Of a DNA stretch of 64,000 bases, positions 16,124 through 26,183 are shown piece by piece. Location: contig NZ_LVJI01000015.1 of the NCBI RefSeq assembly GCF_001637225.1, forward strand, positions 124,001-188,000. The letters are read 5' to 3'. The DNA comes from Paenibacillus antarcticus. Lineage in GTDB: Bacteria; Bacillota; Bacilli; Paenibacillales; Paenibacillaceae. A model generated the notes under the pieces. That model was not told the origin of the DNA and made no database searches. It saw only the letters and a program-made list of their open reading frames with translations. A program made the position numbers and the translations under genes. Within the stretch, counting starts at the first letter, position 1; each line of letters starts with the position of its first letter.

Positions 16124-16896
16124 GAATCCCACTCCTTTATACTTGCCACTAGAACTTCATCATCAAGTTCAAACAGGGCGACAGTGATATTATCCTCGCC
16201 TCCTGCTAGAAGTGCTAGTTGCAATAGACGATCTGCTCGTTCCCCAAGCGTTATTTCTTGTATCCCAGCGATTTGTCCTAAGTGTTGACAACTCACTCTA
16301 TTGCTAAGACCATCACTACATAGAAGCAATACTTCCCCCTGTGCAAGTGTAACCGGATCGAAATCGACAGTAACTTCTGGATCTGTCCCCAATGCTCTAG
16401 TAAGCACATTTCGTCTTGGATGAGTTTCTAATTCGGCCTGGGTGATCTGTCCACTTTTGTATAGTTCATTAACAAGTGTATGATCTTCCGTCAGTTGAAT
16501 AGCTTTACTTCCACTCACTTTGTAAGCACGACTATCTCCAATATGTCCAATCCATCCCGAACATCCATCCAATAACAAAGCAACAACCGTTGTTCCCATA
16601 TTGCGATAATCTTCGTTGTTCGCAGCTTCTCGATGTATAATATCATTTGCATGTAAAATTGCATCGCTAAGTGCTGCACGTAAGCCTTCGGAGGACATGC
16701 CCTTCTCAAGAGCAGATAAATCAGTAAATATTGTATCCACTGCAAGTTGGCTTGCCTTGTCCCCCGCTTGATGTCCACCCATGCCATCCGCAACAATTCC
16801 AAGCGTATACCCTGAATCTGTATAACATACCCTCACAGAATCCTCATTTACCGAACGCACGCGTCCGATATGGCTAACATGAATATGATTGATCAA
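16120..16896 (-). CDS. prpC: PPM-family serine/threonine protein phosphatase
   Basis: 258 residues, Stp1/PrpC type. Metal-binding motifs: VRSVNEDSV near residue 12, VADGMGGHQAGD near 35, GHIGDSRAYK, TEDHTLVNEL, LLCSDGLSN and GGEDNITV. It removes phosphates placed by PrkC, encoded immediately downstream with an ATGA overlap. It starts seven bases after rlmN and is probably on the same transcript. Confidence 0.96.
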   Translation of the reverse strand: MINHIHVSHIGRVRSVNEDSVRVCYTDSGYTLGIVADGMGGHQAGDKASQLAVDTIFTDLSALEKGMSSEGLRAALSDAILHANDIIHREAANNEDYRNMGTTVVALLLDGCSGWIGHIGDSRAYKVSGSKAIQLTEDHTLVNELYKSGQITQAELETHPRRNVLTRALGTDPEVTVDFDPVTLAQGEVLLLCSDGLSNRVSCQHLGQIAGIQEITLGERADRLLQLALLAGGEDNITVALFELDDEVLVASIKEWDS

Positions 16897-16903
16897 AGTT
16901 ATC

Positions 16904-17944
16904 TCACCTCAACTCCATATGCTTGGCCCGTAGCTGTCCACAGGCGGCCGCGATATCGTGGCCCTGTTCCCGCCGAATGGTTACATTCACTCCATTTTCT
17001 GCAAGAATACGTTGAAATTGAAAAATATCACTACGTGAAGTTCGTACATATTTACGCTCAGGTACATGGTTGACTGGAATTAGATTCACATGACACAACA
17101 TATCTTTGAGAACACCTGCAAGCTCCTGAGCATGCTCAGGCTGATCATTGACGCCTCCAATTAAGGCATACTCAAAAGATATTCTACGACCTGTCTTAGC
17201 TTGATAATATCTTAAAGACTCCATCACGTCATCAAATGGAAAACGTCGATTAACTGGCATTAGCTTCGAGCGCAACTTATCATTTGGTGCATGAATAGAA
17301 ATCGCAAGATTAATTTGTGTATTCTCATCAGCAAATTTATATATGTTCGGAACAATCCCGCTTGTTGAAACGGTAATGTGCCGTTGACCAATATTTAGAC
17401 CTTTCTCATGAATCATAATCCGTAGAAATTTCATTGTAGCATCATAATTCTCAAATGGTTCTCCAGTACCCATAATAACAATACTACTGACACGCTCATT
17501 TTTAGCATCTAATATTTTTTGAGCTTGGACGACTTGAGCCACGATCTCACCAGCAGTCAAATCCCGCTTCAACCCACCTAAAGTAGAAGCACAGAAGGTA
17601 CAACCCACTCGGCAACCCACTTGAGTCGTTACGCAAACACTGTTACCGTAATTATGTTTCATAACAACGGTCTCAATCGCATGATCATCATGTAGTCCGA
17701 ATAAGAATTTAACGGTTCCATCCTTGGACTCGAACTTTGTTATTTCAGAAAGGGTTACGAATTGGAATTGATCCTCCAACTTTTGGCGTAACTCTTTGGA
17801 TAAGTTACTCATGTCTTGAAAATTACTAACTCTCTTTACATACACCCAATCAAAAATTTGCCCTGCGCGGAATGCTGGTTCATTGTTCTCTTTAGCCCAC
17901 TCTTGAAGATCGTCTAAGTTGTAATCATATATAAAGGGTTTCAT
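16904..17944 (-). CDS. rlmN: 23S rRNA (adenine2503-C2)-methyltransferase RlmN
   Basis: 346 residues from ATG 17944 (GGTGGGA upstream). It is a radical-SAM enzyme methylating A2503 of 23S rRNA and some tRNAs. The [4Fe-4S] cysteines are C111, C115 and C118 in [10 protein letters not shown]. Other motifs are [28 protein letters not shown] and the C-terminal [20 protein letters not shown] with the catalytic cysteine. It is the first gene after the rsmB terminator and leads the prpC-prkC-rsgA-rpe group. Confidence 0.97.
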   Translation of the reverse strand: MKPFIYDYNLDDLQEWAKENNEPAFRAGQIFDWVYVKRVSNFQDMSNLSKELRQKLEDQFQFVTLSEITKFESKDGTVKFLFGLHDDHAIETVVMKHNYGNSVCVTTQVGCRVGCTFCASTLGGLKRDLTAGEIVAQVVQAQKILDAKNERVSSIVIMGTGEPFENYDATMKFLRIMIHEKGLNIGQRHITVSTSGIVPNIYKFADENTQINLAISIHAPNDKLRSKLMPVNRRFPFDDVMESLRYYQAKTGRRISFEYALIGGVNDQPEHAQELAGVLKDMLCHVNLIPVNHVPERKYVRTSRSDIFQFQRILAENGVNVTIRREQGHDIAAACGQLRAKHMELR

Positions 17945-18035
17945 TTTTATCCCACCTGCTTTTTTATTCAATATACATATTGATATACATATCGTTTCTC
18001 ATTCTTCCTATTTTAACACAAATAAATGGAACATT

Positions 18036-18074
18036 AAAAGAGAAAACCCGCTAAACCTTGGGGCTAGCGGGTTT
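18036..18074 (-). terminator. Intrinsic terminator after rsmB
   Basis: On the minus strand AAACCCGCTA and TAGCGGGTTT form a 10-bp stem with an 11-base loop, followed by TTCTCTTTT. It separates the priA-def-fmt-rsmB run from rlmN, which then needs its own promoter in 17960-18035. Confidence 0.85.
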
Positions 18075-18098
18075 AAATAAAGCTAAAACCATCAAATA

Positions 18099-19481
18099 CT
18101 AAGAAATTCGTTGCATCCGTGCAATGAAAAACCCGTCACTTCTAAAGTGTTGAGGTAATATTTGTATGCCTTGACCCTGAGATCCAGTCATTTTGTGTAA
18201 TTCAGACCAAGATGATGGCTCGTCAACAGGAAGCCCGAATTCCGGATGATTATCCAAGAAACGACTGATCATCTCTTCATTCTCCTGTGGTTCGATCGTG
18301 CATGTGCTATACACCAGAATGCCTCCCACTTTTAACAATGGTGAGATCTTCTCTAACATTTCATATTGTAAGCTCGCGATCTCTTCAATATCTGCGGGCG
18401 TTTTGGTCCATTTCAGATCAGGCTTCCGACGTATCACGCCAAGTCCTGAGCAAGGAGCGTCCAACAAAATGCGGTCGAAGGATGCTTCAGCATATTTATC
18501 TCCCAAATTCAATGCATCCCCCACGGTCGTTTGAATAGAATCAAGACCCAAACGTTCCGCCTGTTCCCGAATAAGTTTCTCTTTATGCGGATATTGATCG
18601 TTAGCAATGACCACACCATCATCTTTCATTAATTCAGCGATATGCACTGACTTACCACCTGGTGCAGCACAACAGTCTAATATTCGCATACCAGGCTTCG
18701 ATCCGACCGCTTCACCAACGAGCATGGAACTTTCATCTTGAACGGATAAGAACCCATCACGATACCAGTCTGTTAAAGCCATATTCCCACCACTTCTAAC
18801 GAGAATACCAACTGACGTTAGGGGAGACGGAATTACTTCCATACCTTGATCTATCATGTCTTGAAGTAACTTCTCGCGACTGATCATCGTTGTGTTAACA
18901 CGCACACTAATAGAAGGTGGTTCATTGTTCGAAGCGCAGATAGCCTCTGCTGTTTGTTCCCCGTATTGCTTGATCCAGCGCTTCACCAACCACCTTGGAT
19001 GCGACTGTTCTAACGAAATTCTTTCAAGGGGGGTAAGTCCTTCTGGCAAGATTAAATCATCCTTACCGCGAATTACACTTCGCAACACACCATTGACCAT
19101 ACCTGAGATCCCTTGATGTCCTCTACTCTTAGCGATATTAACCGCTTCATTCACGACAGCGTGAGGTGGGATGCGGTCCAAGTACATCAATTGGTATAAG
19201 CTCATACGCAATAGACTTCGTACCCAAGGCTGAAGCTTGTCCATCCCTTTACTAACAAAAGGTCTCAAGAAATAATCGAGCGTATTCAGACGAGCGATTG
19301 TACCATATACTAATTCCGTTGCTAATGCAGCGTCTTCTCGAATAAGCGAAGCTCTCTGTAGTCCTGCATTCAACTGCAGATTGCTATAAGCTCCTTCTTG
19401 TTCCACCCGAGTCAGTACATCCATCGCCAACTCACGAGCTGTGAGTTTATGCCCTTTGGCCGGCTTACGATCGTTACTCAT
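18099..19481 (-). CDS. rsmB: 16S rRNA (cytosine967-C5)-methyltransferase RsmB
   Basis: 460 residues. The N-terminal NusB-like domain covers about 1-160 (ARELAMDVLTRVEQEGAYSN) and the C-terminal SAM methyltransferase domain has ILDCCAAPGGKSVHIAEL, NDQYPHKEKLI, LLDAPCSGLGVIRRKPD and YSTCTIEPQENEE with the two catalytic cysteines. It overlaps fmt by ATGA and is the last gene of the operon. Confidence 0.97.
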   Translation of the reverse strand: MSNDRKPAKGHKLTARELAMDVLTRVEQEGAYSNLQLNAGLQRASLIREDAALATELVYGTIARLNTLDYFLRPFVSKGMDKLQPWVRSLLRMSLYQLMYLDRIPPHAVVNEAVNIAKSRGHQGISGMVNGVLRSVIRGKDDLILPEGLTPLERISLEQSHPRWLVKRWIKQYGEQTAEAICASNNEPPSISVRVNTTMISREKLLQDMIDQGMEVIPSPLTSVGILVRSGGNMALTDWYRDGFLSVQDESSMLVGEAVGSKPGMRILDCCAAPGGKSVHIAELMKDDGVVIANDQYPHKEKLIREQAERLGLDSIQTTVGDALNLGDKYAEASFDRILLDAPCSGLGVIRRKPDLKWTKTPADIEEIASLQYEMLEKISPLLKVGGILVYSTCTIEPQENEEMISRFLDNHPEFGLPVDEPSSWSELHKMTGSQGQGIQILPQHFRSDGFFIARMQRIS

Positions 19482-20416
19482 GATAGCACCGTTCCTTCAA
19501 CCATACTAGTTCCTCGAATGAATGCATCGACTTCCAGCACTTTTTTTCCACTTGGCTGCACTTTAGTAAGCCAAATAGAACCGTCGCCTGTCTTCACTTC
19601 TATTCCACGTTCATTTAACTGAAGAACGGTACCAGCCAGAATTGAATCATGAGATGAGGTTTCTGGAGATGGCGTAGCCGCCCATATTTTGAAAACTTCA
19701 TCTTCCCACATTGTGAAAGCACCTGAGAATGGAACTAATCCTCGAACCTGATTATATATATCACGAGCGCTACGATTCCAATCGATTTGCTCATCTTCAC
19801 GCTTAAGGTTAGGCGAATAGGTTGCTTCGTCATCATTCTGTGGAATTCTAGTCACTTCTCCTTCGAGAAGATGAGGTAGTTGTCTTTGAAGTAATGTTGC
19901 TCCTACTTCACTAAGCTTCTCAAATATCGTCCCTGAAGTATCTTCTTCCTCAATAGCGATTTCTACCTGCGCTATCATATCTCCTGTATCTAACCCTTCA
20001 GCCATATACATAAGAGTAATACCCGTTACTGTCTCTCCATTTATAATGGAGCGCTGTATAGGTGCTCCACCTCTGTACTTGGGCAACAGAGAACCGTGGA
20101 TATTAACACATCCACGGAAAGGAAGGTCTAATACTGCTTTGGGCAAGATCTGCCCATAAGCAGCAGTTACAATTAAATCAGGCTTATAAGCTGCGAGTTC
20201 AGCAACTGCTTCAGGACTACGCATACGCTGTGGCTGTAGTACAGGCAATCCGTATTCAAGAGCAACTTCCTTCACAGGCGTCGGAGTAAGTACCCGCTTA
20301 CGTCCCTGTGGACGATCGGGCTGAGTCACAACTGCGACAACATTGTACCCATTTTCAAGTAACATTCGCAAGCTGGGAACTGCAAAGGCAGGTGTACCCA
20401 TAAATACGATATTCAT
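19478..20416 (-). CDS. fmt: Methionyl-tRNA formyltransferase
   Basis: 312 residues from ATG 20416. It formylates initiator Met-tRNA. Motifs: MNIVFMGTPAFAVPSL, VVTQPDRPQGRKR, the catalytic N, H and D in NIHGSLLPKYRGGAPIQ and MAEGLDTGDM. The C-terminal domain has PFSGAFTMW. An upstream GTG-type extension has no support. It follows def by seven bases; paired def/fmt formylation and deformylation genes are usual in bacteria. Confidence 0.97.
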   Translation of the reverse strand: MNIVFMGTPAFAVPSLRMLLENGYNVVAVVTQPDRPQGRKRVLTPTPVKEVALEYGLPVLQPQRMRSPEAVAELAAYKPDLIVTAAYGQILPKAVLDLPFRGCVNIHGSLLPKYRGGAPIQRSIINGETVTGITLMYMAEGLDTGDMIAQVEIAIEEEDTSGTIFEKLSEVGATLLQRQLPHLLEGEVTRIPQNDDEATYSPNLKREDEQIDWNRSARDIYNQVRGLVPFSGAFTMWEDEVFKIWAATPSPETSSHDSILAGTVLQLNERGIEVKTGDGSIWLTKVQPSGKKVLEVDAFIRGTSMVEGTVLS

Positions 20417-20423
20417 GAAGCCG

Positions 20424-20906
20424 TCATTCCTTTCCAAGTCGTTCTGGAATTTGTTCGTACACCTTCTCAGCAATATCAGTAAAGATTACACCATTCAAGT
20501 GATCAATCTCATGCAAGAAGCAACGCGCTAGTAGCCCGCTTCCTGTAATCGTTATTTCCTTACCGTCTTGGTCAAGGCCTTTGACTGTCACTGTCTCTGC
20601 ACGTCGAACATCCCCATTGATTCCAGGAATACTCAGACATCCTTCAGGACCGAACTGTTCTCCTTCGGATGAGACCAACTCAGGATTGATCATCTTGATC
20701 AGACCATTCTCGTCTCCTACATCCACTACAATTAAACGTTTCAGAATACCAACTTGAGGGGCTGCAAGACCTACACCTTCTGCGTCGTACATCGTATCAG
20801 CCATATCATTCAATAATTTCTGAACATTCGGTGTAATTTTAATTACCTCTTTAGCGATTTGATGAAGCACTTCATCAGGTTCTAACACAATAATTCGAAT
20901 TGCCAT
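20424..20906 (-). CDS. def: Peptide deformylase
   Basis: 160 residues from ATG 20906 behind AAGGAAGGTG. It removes the formyl group from nascent proteins. The three family motifs are complete: GVGLAAPQVG, EGCLSIPG (metal Cys) and FLHEIDHLNG (HExxH). It resembles the short type-1 form. Confidence 0.97.
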   Translation of the reverse strand: MAIRIIVLEPDEVLHQIAKEVIKITPNVQKLLNDMADTMYDAEGVGLAAPQVGILKRLIVVDVGDENGLIKMINPELVSSEGEQFGPEGCLSIPGINGDVRRAETVTVKGLDQDGKEITITGSGLLARCFLHEIDHLNGVIFTDIAEKVYEQIPERLGKE

Positions 20907-20974
20907 TGGTCTTAACACCTTCCTTAACAAAAGTCTCATGTATAATCATACGATTCATACTTACTTTATGTTCC

Positions 20975-23515
20975 TCACATTAGCATTTGTGGATCAATAT
21001 CTATGCTAATCTGAAAATTCTTATCGTGAAGCGAATCTTCTATCTGTGCCGCCGAATCTAAGACAAGCCCGATCGCATCGATGTTCCCACGCCATTTTAT
21101 CATACATTGGAATCTGTATCTATTTTTAATCCTAGGAATGGGTGAAGCAACCGGTCCAAGTACATCTAGTGCATCTGGTGTTAGTCGATCGAGATTGCCG
21201 AACCATCCACGTTGTCTGGCCTTTCCTTGTAAGGTTGAAGCCATATTCTCAGCCATCCTCAACAGTAGCGGCAGTTGTTCATGTGACATCGTCACAAGAA
21301 TCAATCGACAATAGGGTGGATAATGAAGTACACGGCGATGATCGAACTCTTCTCTTACAAATGAGCTATAATCGTGACCACTCGCATGTATAATAGAATA
21401 GTGCTCAGGTGTATAGGACTGAATGAGTACCTCGCCCGGTAAATGGTGTCGTCCTGCACGACCAGCAACCTGAGTTAACAGTTGAAATGTTTTCTCAGCA
21501 GCACGGAAATCAGGTAAATTTAATGCAGAATCTGCGGTAATAACACCTACGAGTGTAACATCCGGGAAATCCAAGCCCTTAGCCACCATTTGAGTTCCTA
21601 GAAGTACATCCGCTTGTCTATCGCCGAACTGCTTCAGTAACTTTTCATGGGAACCCTTCTCTGTTGTCGTATCCACATCCATCCGAATGACACGAATACC
21701 GGGAAACAACTTCGCTAACTCTTCTTCCACACGCTGAGTACCTGTACCGAAATACCGAATATGCTCGCTACCACACTCTGGGCACACTTGAGGAACGGGT
21801 TCCGCATAACCACAGTAATGGCAACGTAAATTATTCGACTTCTGATGAAACGTAAGTGAAATATCACATTCTGAACATCCAGCTACATACCCACAACCAC
21901 GGCACATCACAAAAGTGGAATATCCACGGCGATTTAGTAACAGTACCATCTGTTCTTTCTTCTCTAATCGTGAAACGATAGCAGCATGCAAAGATCGACT
22001 AAACATCGACCGATTGCCTTCACGCAATTCCTCACGCATATCAACAATTTCAACATCAGGTAATTTATTTCCCAATGCACGTGTTGGCATTTCAAGTAAC
22101 CAAGGTGAGAAGTCCGGATTCGATTGAGATTTAGCAGCATGATAAGTCTCCAAAGAAGGTGTTGCAGAACCTAGAATCACCACAGCCCCAGAGCCTTGCG
22201 CACGACGTACGGCAACATTTCTGGCATGATATTTCGGACTCTCTTCTTGCTTGTAAGAGGATTCATGTTCTTCATCCATGATGATTAACCCCAAATTTGT
22301 AAAAGGAGCAAACACCGCAGACCTAGCTCCTACCACAACCGAAGCCTTACCTTCACGGATTTTACGCCATTCATCATACCGTTCTCCAGCGGATAATCGG
22401 CTGTGCATAACAGCAACCAAATCACCGAAGCGTCCTTTGAAACGTTCCACCATTTGTGGTGTCAATGAAATCTCAGGTACGAGAACAATAGCCTGTCTGT
22501 CTTGTTCCAAACAACGTTGTATGCTTTGCAAATAGACTTCAGTCTTACCACTACCAGTCACCCCATGAAGAAGAAACACACCATGCTTATAAGAATTCAA
22601 TGGATACATGATTTGATCATAAGCGCGTCGTTGTTCTTCGTTCAGAGTCAGTGGCGTTGTCGGTTTGAAATGCCTACCCTTATAGGGGTCTCGCAACACT
22701 TCATAATCATCAAGCGTTACATACCCTTTATCAGCTAGACTCTTCACCGTTCCTGAAGATACCTGAAGAGCAGACATGATTGTTTTCATAGCAACTGGGA
22801 GAAAGTCCTTCGAGTCCACAATAAATTGAAGTACTTCCTTCTGGCGAATAGCTTTGGCTGGGAATTGATCAATAATTTCTTGAGCATCCTCGCTACTGAT
22901 TGCTAAATTAACGCCCTTGAGCGTTTTTTTCTGCATCTTGTCCTTAATCGACTGATTCTCTTGCAGAACCCCTCGCTTTAACAAGGATTTCAAAGCCACT
23001 GCGCATTCTGGAAAAGCCCTACTGAGTTGTTGTGTCGTCACGCTACCCTTTTGATCAATGAACGCAATAATGTCCTGTTCTTCTTTATTCACAGATGACA
23101 CTTCCGCAAAGAGCGTATCACGATATTCATTAATCTCATGTTCAGGTACATCTGAATGATTGATAGAAATATGACGTTCTGCTTTTCCCTTCAGAGCAGT
23201 AGGAATCATCACCTGTAGCGCTGTAATGAAACGGCAAGCATACTCGCGACTCATCCATTGAGCTAACTCTATCAGTTCCGGGGAGAGCGGCGGAATAATA
23301 TCTAGCACTTCTTGAATCGGCTTCATTTTGAAGGTTTCCGTCTGTGACTGTGGATCTAGCGAAATTACAAATCCTTGAACGGTTCGATGTCCAAAAGGTA
23401 CGCCTACCCGGCTTCCAACTTCTACCCAATCTTTCATCGACTCCGGAATCAGATAGTCGAACGGACGATCGGTTCCCCTAGCAGGAACATCGACGATGAC
23501 TTTAGCTATTTGCAT
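20975..23515 (-). CDS. priA: Primosomal replication restart helicase PriA
   Basis: 846 residues from ATG 23515, which overlaps the coaBC stop (TGATG). The N-terminal DNA-binding domain starts MQIAKVIVDVPARGTDRPFD. The motor has GVTGSGKTEVYL near 325, DEEHESSYKQEE near 420, GSATPSLETY and VAGRAGR. The zinc module has eight cysteines in four pairs (CRGC, CSEC, CHYC, CPEC). It reloads DnaB at stalled forks. The weak ribosome site fits translational coupling to coaBC. Confidence 0.97.
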   Translation of the reverse strand: MQIAKVIVDVPARGTDRPFDYLIPESMKDWVEVGSRVGVPFGHRTVQGFVISLDPQSQTETFKMKPIQEVLDIIPPLSPELIELAQWMSREYACRFITALQVMIPTALKGKAERHISINHSDVPEHEINEYRDTLFAEVSSVNKEEQDIIAFIDQKGSVTTQQLSRAFPECAVALKSLLKRGVLQENQSIKDKMQKKTLKGVNLAISSEDAQEIIDQFPAKAIRQKEVLQFIVDSKDFLPVAMKTIMSALQVSSGTVKSLADKGYVTLDDYEVLRDPYKGRHFKPTTPLTLNEEQRRAYDQIMYPLNSYKHGVFLLHGVTGSGKTEVYLQSIQRCLEQDRQAIVLVPEISLTPQMVERFKGRFGDLVAVMHSRLSAGERYDEWRKIREGKASVVVGARSAVFAPFTNLGLIIMDEEHESSYKQEESPKYHARNVAVRRAQGSGAVVILGSATPSLETYHAAKSQSNPDFSPWLLEMPTRALGNKLPDVEIVDMREELREGNRSMFSRSLHAAIVSRLEKKEQMVLLLNRRGYSTFVMCRGCGYVAGCSECDISLTFHQKSNNLRCHYCGYAEPVPQVCPECGSEHIRYFGTGTQRVEEELAKLFPGIRVIRMDVDTTTEKGSHEKLLKQFGDRQADVLLGTQMVAKGLDFPDVTLVGVITADSALNLPDFRAAEKTFQLLTQVAGRAGRHHLPGEVLIQSYTPEHYSIIHASGHDYSSFVREEFDHRRVLHYPPYCRLILVTMSHEQLPLLLRMAENMASTLQGKARQRGWFGNLDRLTPDALDVLGPVASPIPRIKNRYRFQCMIKWRGNIDAIGLVLDSAAQIEDSLHDKNFQISIDIDPQMLM

Positions 23516-24735
23516 CAAGAGTGAACACCACATAATCGTTCTGCCATAATGGTAAGTAAACGGTAAGCAACTTCCTCTTTAGAGAGCATAGGCAATTGTT
23601 CTACCAGACCATTCTTATCGTGAATTTGCACAATATTCGTATCTGAGCGGAATCCCGCACCTTCCGTTGACACATCATTAGCAACCATTAAATCACAGTT
23701 TTTACGAACTAGCTTCTCGCGTGTGTACGTCTCTACATCATTGGTTTCCGCTGCAAAACCTATCAGGAACTGAGACTTCTTCATTTGACCAAGTTGCTCC
23801 AAAATATCTACAGTCTTCACCAATTCAAGTGTCATGGTATCACCGGACTTCTTCATCTTCTGATCTACGGCATTCCGAGGACGGTAATCGGCTACGGCAG
23901 CAGCTTTAATGAGAACATCCGTGTCTTCCCACAATTCCATAATAGCATCATACATATTTTGAGCAGACTGAACAGGAATCACATGAATACCTTTCGGAGG
24001 CGTAACATCAATATGTCCTGCCACGAGTGTTACTTCTGCTCCCATATCACGAGCTACCTTAGCAATCGCAATTCCCATTTTACCCGATGAATCATTCGTA
24101 ATGTAACGAACCGGATCGATTCGCTCGATTGTCCCACCCGCGGTAACGATGATCTTTTTGCCTTCTAATAGCCTAGGCTTGTCTTGAACGACTTCAGCAA
24201 AATACTGCTCAACTACTTGTACAATACTCTCCGGTTCTTCCATACGCCCTTTTCCAACATAACCACAGGCCAATAAGCCTTCCCCAGGCTCTATAAAAGA
24301 TACACCACGCGACTCAAGTATCCTCATATTCTCTATGACAGCAGGATGCTGATACATATGCACATTCATAGCAGGTGCCACCATAATTGGTGCTGTCGTG
24401 GCTAACAACGTCGTTGACAACATATCATCAGCAAGTCCATGCGCCATTTTGGCAATCATGTTGGCAGTCGCAGGCGCAATAATTACCAGATCTGCTAGAT
24501 CTGCCAAGTTAATATGGGAAACGACCGAAGGTTCACGCTCGTCAAAAGTATCACTGTACACCGGATTTTTAGATAGTGACTGCAATGTGAGTTCCGTAAT
24601 AAATTGTTGTGCTGAAGAAGTCATGATGACGTGGACATCTGCACCCTTTTGCACAAGTCTACTGCACAGCGTTGCCGCTTTGTAGGCTGCAATTCCACCG
24701 CTAACACCAAGCACTATTTTTTTACCGTTCAACAT
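23515..24735 (-). CDS. coaBC: Bifunctional phosphopantothenoylcysteine decarboxylase / phosphopantothenate-cysteine ligase
   Basis: 406 residues from ATG 24735. The CoaC half has KKIVLGVSGGIAAYKAA, the active His in SHINLADLAD, PAMNVHMYQHPAV and the substrate-clamp region LLACGYVGKGRM. The CoaB half has VTAGGTIERIDPVRYITN, SSGKMGIAIA and KKSGDTMTLELVKT. It makes 4'-phosphopantetheine for CoA synthesis. The gene is preceded by a repeated promoter-plus-hairpin element (24768-24915) lying right after the rpoZ terminator, which suggests it is expressed separately from rpoZ. Confidence 0.97.
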   Translation of the reverse strand: MLNGKKIVLGVSGGIAAYKAATLCSRLVQKGADVHVIMTSSAQQFITELTLQSLSKNPVYSDTFDEREPSVVSHINLADLADLVIIAPATANMIAKMAHGLADDMLSTTLLATTAPIMVAPAMNVHMYQHPAVIENMRILESRGVSFIEPGEGLLACGYVGKGRMEEPESIVQVVEQYFAEVVQDKPRLLEGKKIIVTAGGTIERIDPVRYITNDSSGKMGIAIAKVARDMGAEVTLVAGHIDVTPPKGIHVIPVQSAQNMYDAIMELWEDTDVLIKAAAVADYRPRNAVDQKMKKSGDTMTLELVKTVDILEQLGQMKKSQFLIGFAAETNDVETYTREKLVRKNCDLMVANDVSTEGAGFRSDTNIVQIHDKNGLVEQLPMLSKEEVAYRLLTIMAERLCGVHS

Positions 24736-24767
24736 GTATACTCCCACCTTTCATCTAGAATACATAA

Positions 24768-24915
24768 GAAGAAACGGTTGTGCCTTCCTTTTTTTGTAGG
24801 AAGACATCCGTTTCTTCAAGCAAACAACGGCAATGCTACCTCTTTCAAGGAAGGTATCCGTCTTCGCGGAAATATAAGAAATAGAGTACCAAGTGTAACT
24901 TCACCTTATATTTTG
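24768..24915 (-). repeat. Repeated promoter-leader element, copy A (before coaBC)
   Basis: Copy A of an element also found at 37505-37604 and 59937-60035. On the minus strand it has a GTTACA-like -35 (24894-24899), 17-base spacer and TATATT (24871-24876), then exactly nine bases to the conserved ACGGATAC. A hairpin and CCGTT complement follow (to about 24828). This copy has a second hairpin, with GAAACGG pairing CCGTTTC around an inner CTTCC/GGAAG stem (24768-24817) and followed by TTCTT. It lies between the rpoZ terminator and coaBC. Function unknown; an attenuator or RNA-stabilising 5' end is possible. Confidence 0.6.
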
Positions 24916-24943
24916 AAAAAAAACAACAACCTTACGGTTGTTG
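24916..24943 (-). terminator. Intrinsic terminator after rpoZ
   Basis: On the minus strand CAACAACC and GGTTGTTG form an 8-bp stem with a TTAC-type loop, followed by T8. Confidence 0.9.
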
Positions 24944-25004
24944 GGTAACAAAACGTCATACGGATATTACAGAAACGCTAGATCATTATGCTTCTTAAAC
25001 AAAA

Positions 25005-25220
25005 TTACTTGTTGTTCTCTTCCCCAGTACCTGGTTCAATAACAATTAGATCAGCATATATTTCTTCAAGTGCAATACCAACGTTCTTATGAGATTTAGC
25101 TTCTTTAAGCGTTGTTTTTCCGCCTTCGCGCAATTGTCTTGCACGACGGGAAGAAGCTACAACCAACGAATACTTACTGTCAACTTTGTTCATCATTTCA
25201 TCAATGGAAGGATATAACAT
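25005..25220 (-). CDS. rpoZ: DNA-directed RNA polymerase omega subunit
   Basis: 71 residues: [20 protein letters not shown], then [13 protein letters not shown] and [14 protein letters not shown], all omega-type features. It helps fold the beta-prime subunit. It lies 60 bases after gmk as in B. subtilis and ends at a strong terminator. Length and context are normal. Confidence 0.95.
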   Translation of the reverse strand: MLYPSIDEMMNKVDSKYSLVVASSRRARQLREGGKTTLKEAKSHKNVGIALEEIYADLIVIEPGTGEENNK

Positions 25221-25280
25221 GATAGGACACCTCTTCTTTTATTATGAAGTTCACTAATAGTAGTCATTTGTGAACTACTA

Positions 25281-25853
25281 CTAACCTCTAACCTTACAAT
25301 GTTCGGCAATAACAATAGATTCTATTCGCTTGCATGCCTGATCAATCTGATCGTTTACCACAGCATAATCATAATGCCCTACTAAACCGATCTCATCAAC
25401 CGCAACTGAGAGTCTATGATCAATCGTTGCCTGAGTCTCCGTGCCCCGACCGCAAATACGATCTTTCAACTCATCCAATGATGGTGGAAGCAAGAAAATA
25501 AATATGCCTTCTGGAAACTTCTCTTTCACCTTAAGTGCACCCTGTACTTCAATTTCTAGAATAATATCTTTTCCACTTTGCAGTGTATCTTCTACGAAAT
25601 CACGAGGTGTACCATAGTAGTTACCAACATATTCAGCATATTCAAGAAGTTGTTCATTTTCCATCATATATTTGAATTCATCATGGGACTTGAAGAAATA
25701 GTTCACACCGTTCTCTTCACCAATGCGAGGAACACGTGTCGTCGCAGACACCGAATATACCAAATTATCCATCTTACCTCGAAGCGCATTACATACAGTT
25801 CCTTTACCAACCCCTGACGGGCCGGATAATACAATTAATAATCCTTTAGACAT
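25281..25853 (-). CDS. gmk: Guanylate kinase
   Basis: 190 residues from ATG 25853 (GGAGAG upstream): [20 protein letters not shown] with the P-loop, then [19 protein letters not shown] and the lid region. It converts GMP and ATP to GDP and ADP. The frame is open further upstream, but that part overlaps remA in another frame and lacks a ribosome site. Confidence 0.97.
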   Translation of the reverse strand: MSKGLLIVLSGPSGVGKGTVCNALRGKMDNLVYSVSATTRVPRIGEENGVNYFFKSHDEFKYMMENEQLLEYAEYVGNYYGTPRDFVEDTLQSGKDIILEIEVQGALKVKEKFPEGIFIFLLPPSLDELKDRICGRGTETQATIDHRLSVAVDEIGLVGHYDYAVVNDQIDQACKRIESIVIAEHCKVRG

Positions 25854-25866
25854 ATTACTCTCCATC

Positions 25867-26127
25867 TTATTCGTCATTATCATCATCTTTGCTGGATAGA
25901 CGATGAGCAACCGTCTCCGGTTGTACCGCTGATAATATGACATGATCACTGTCAGTAATAATGACAGCTCTCGTCCGGCGTCCGTAGGTTGCATCGATCA
26001 GCATATGCCGGTCTCTCGCTTCCTGGATAATCCGTTTAATGGGCGCAGATTCCGGGCTAACGATTGAAATAATACGGTTAGCTGATACGATGTTCCCGAA
26101 GCCGATATTAATGAGTTTGATTGCCAT
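25867..26127 (-). CDS. remA: Extracellular matrix regulatory protein RemA
   Basis: 86 residues: [20 protein letters not shown], then [17 protein letters not shown] and [12 protein letters not shown]. This is the DUF370/RemA family, a ring-shaped DNA-binding protein that activates biofilm matrix and osmoprotection genes in B. subtilis. Position between yicC and gmk is conserved. The C-terminal acidic tail (KDDDNDE) is typical of longer homologues. Confidence 0.95.
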   Translation of the reverse strand: MAIKLINIGFGNIVSANRIISIVSPESAPIKRIIQEARDRHMLIDATYGRRTRAVIITDSDHVILSAVQPETVAHRLSSKDDDNDE

Positions 26128-26183
26128 ATCTCAGTTCTTCCCCCTATACATTTGACACAATGCTGCCCAGAAATGCATGATGC

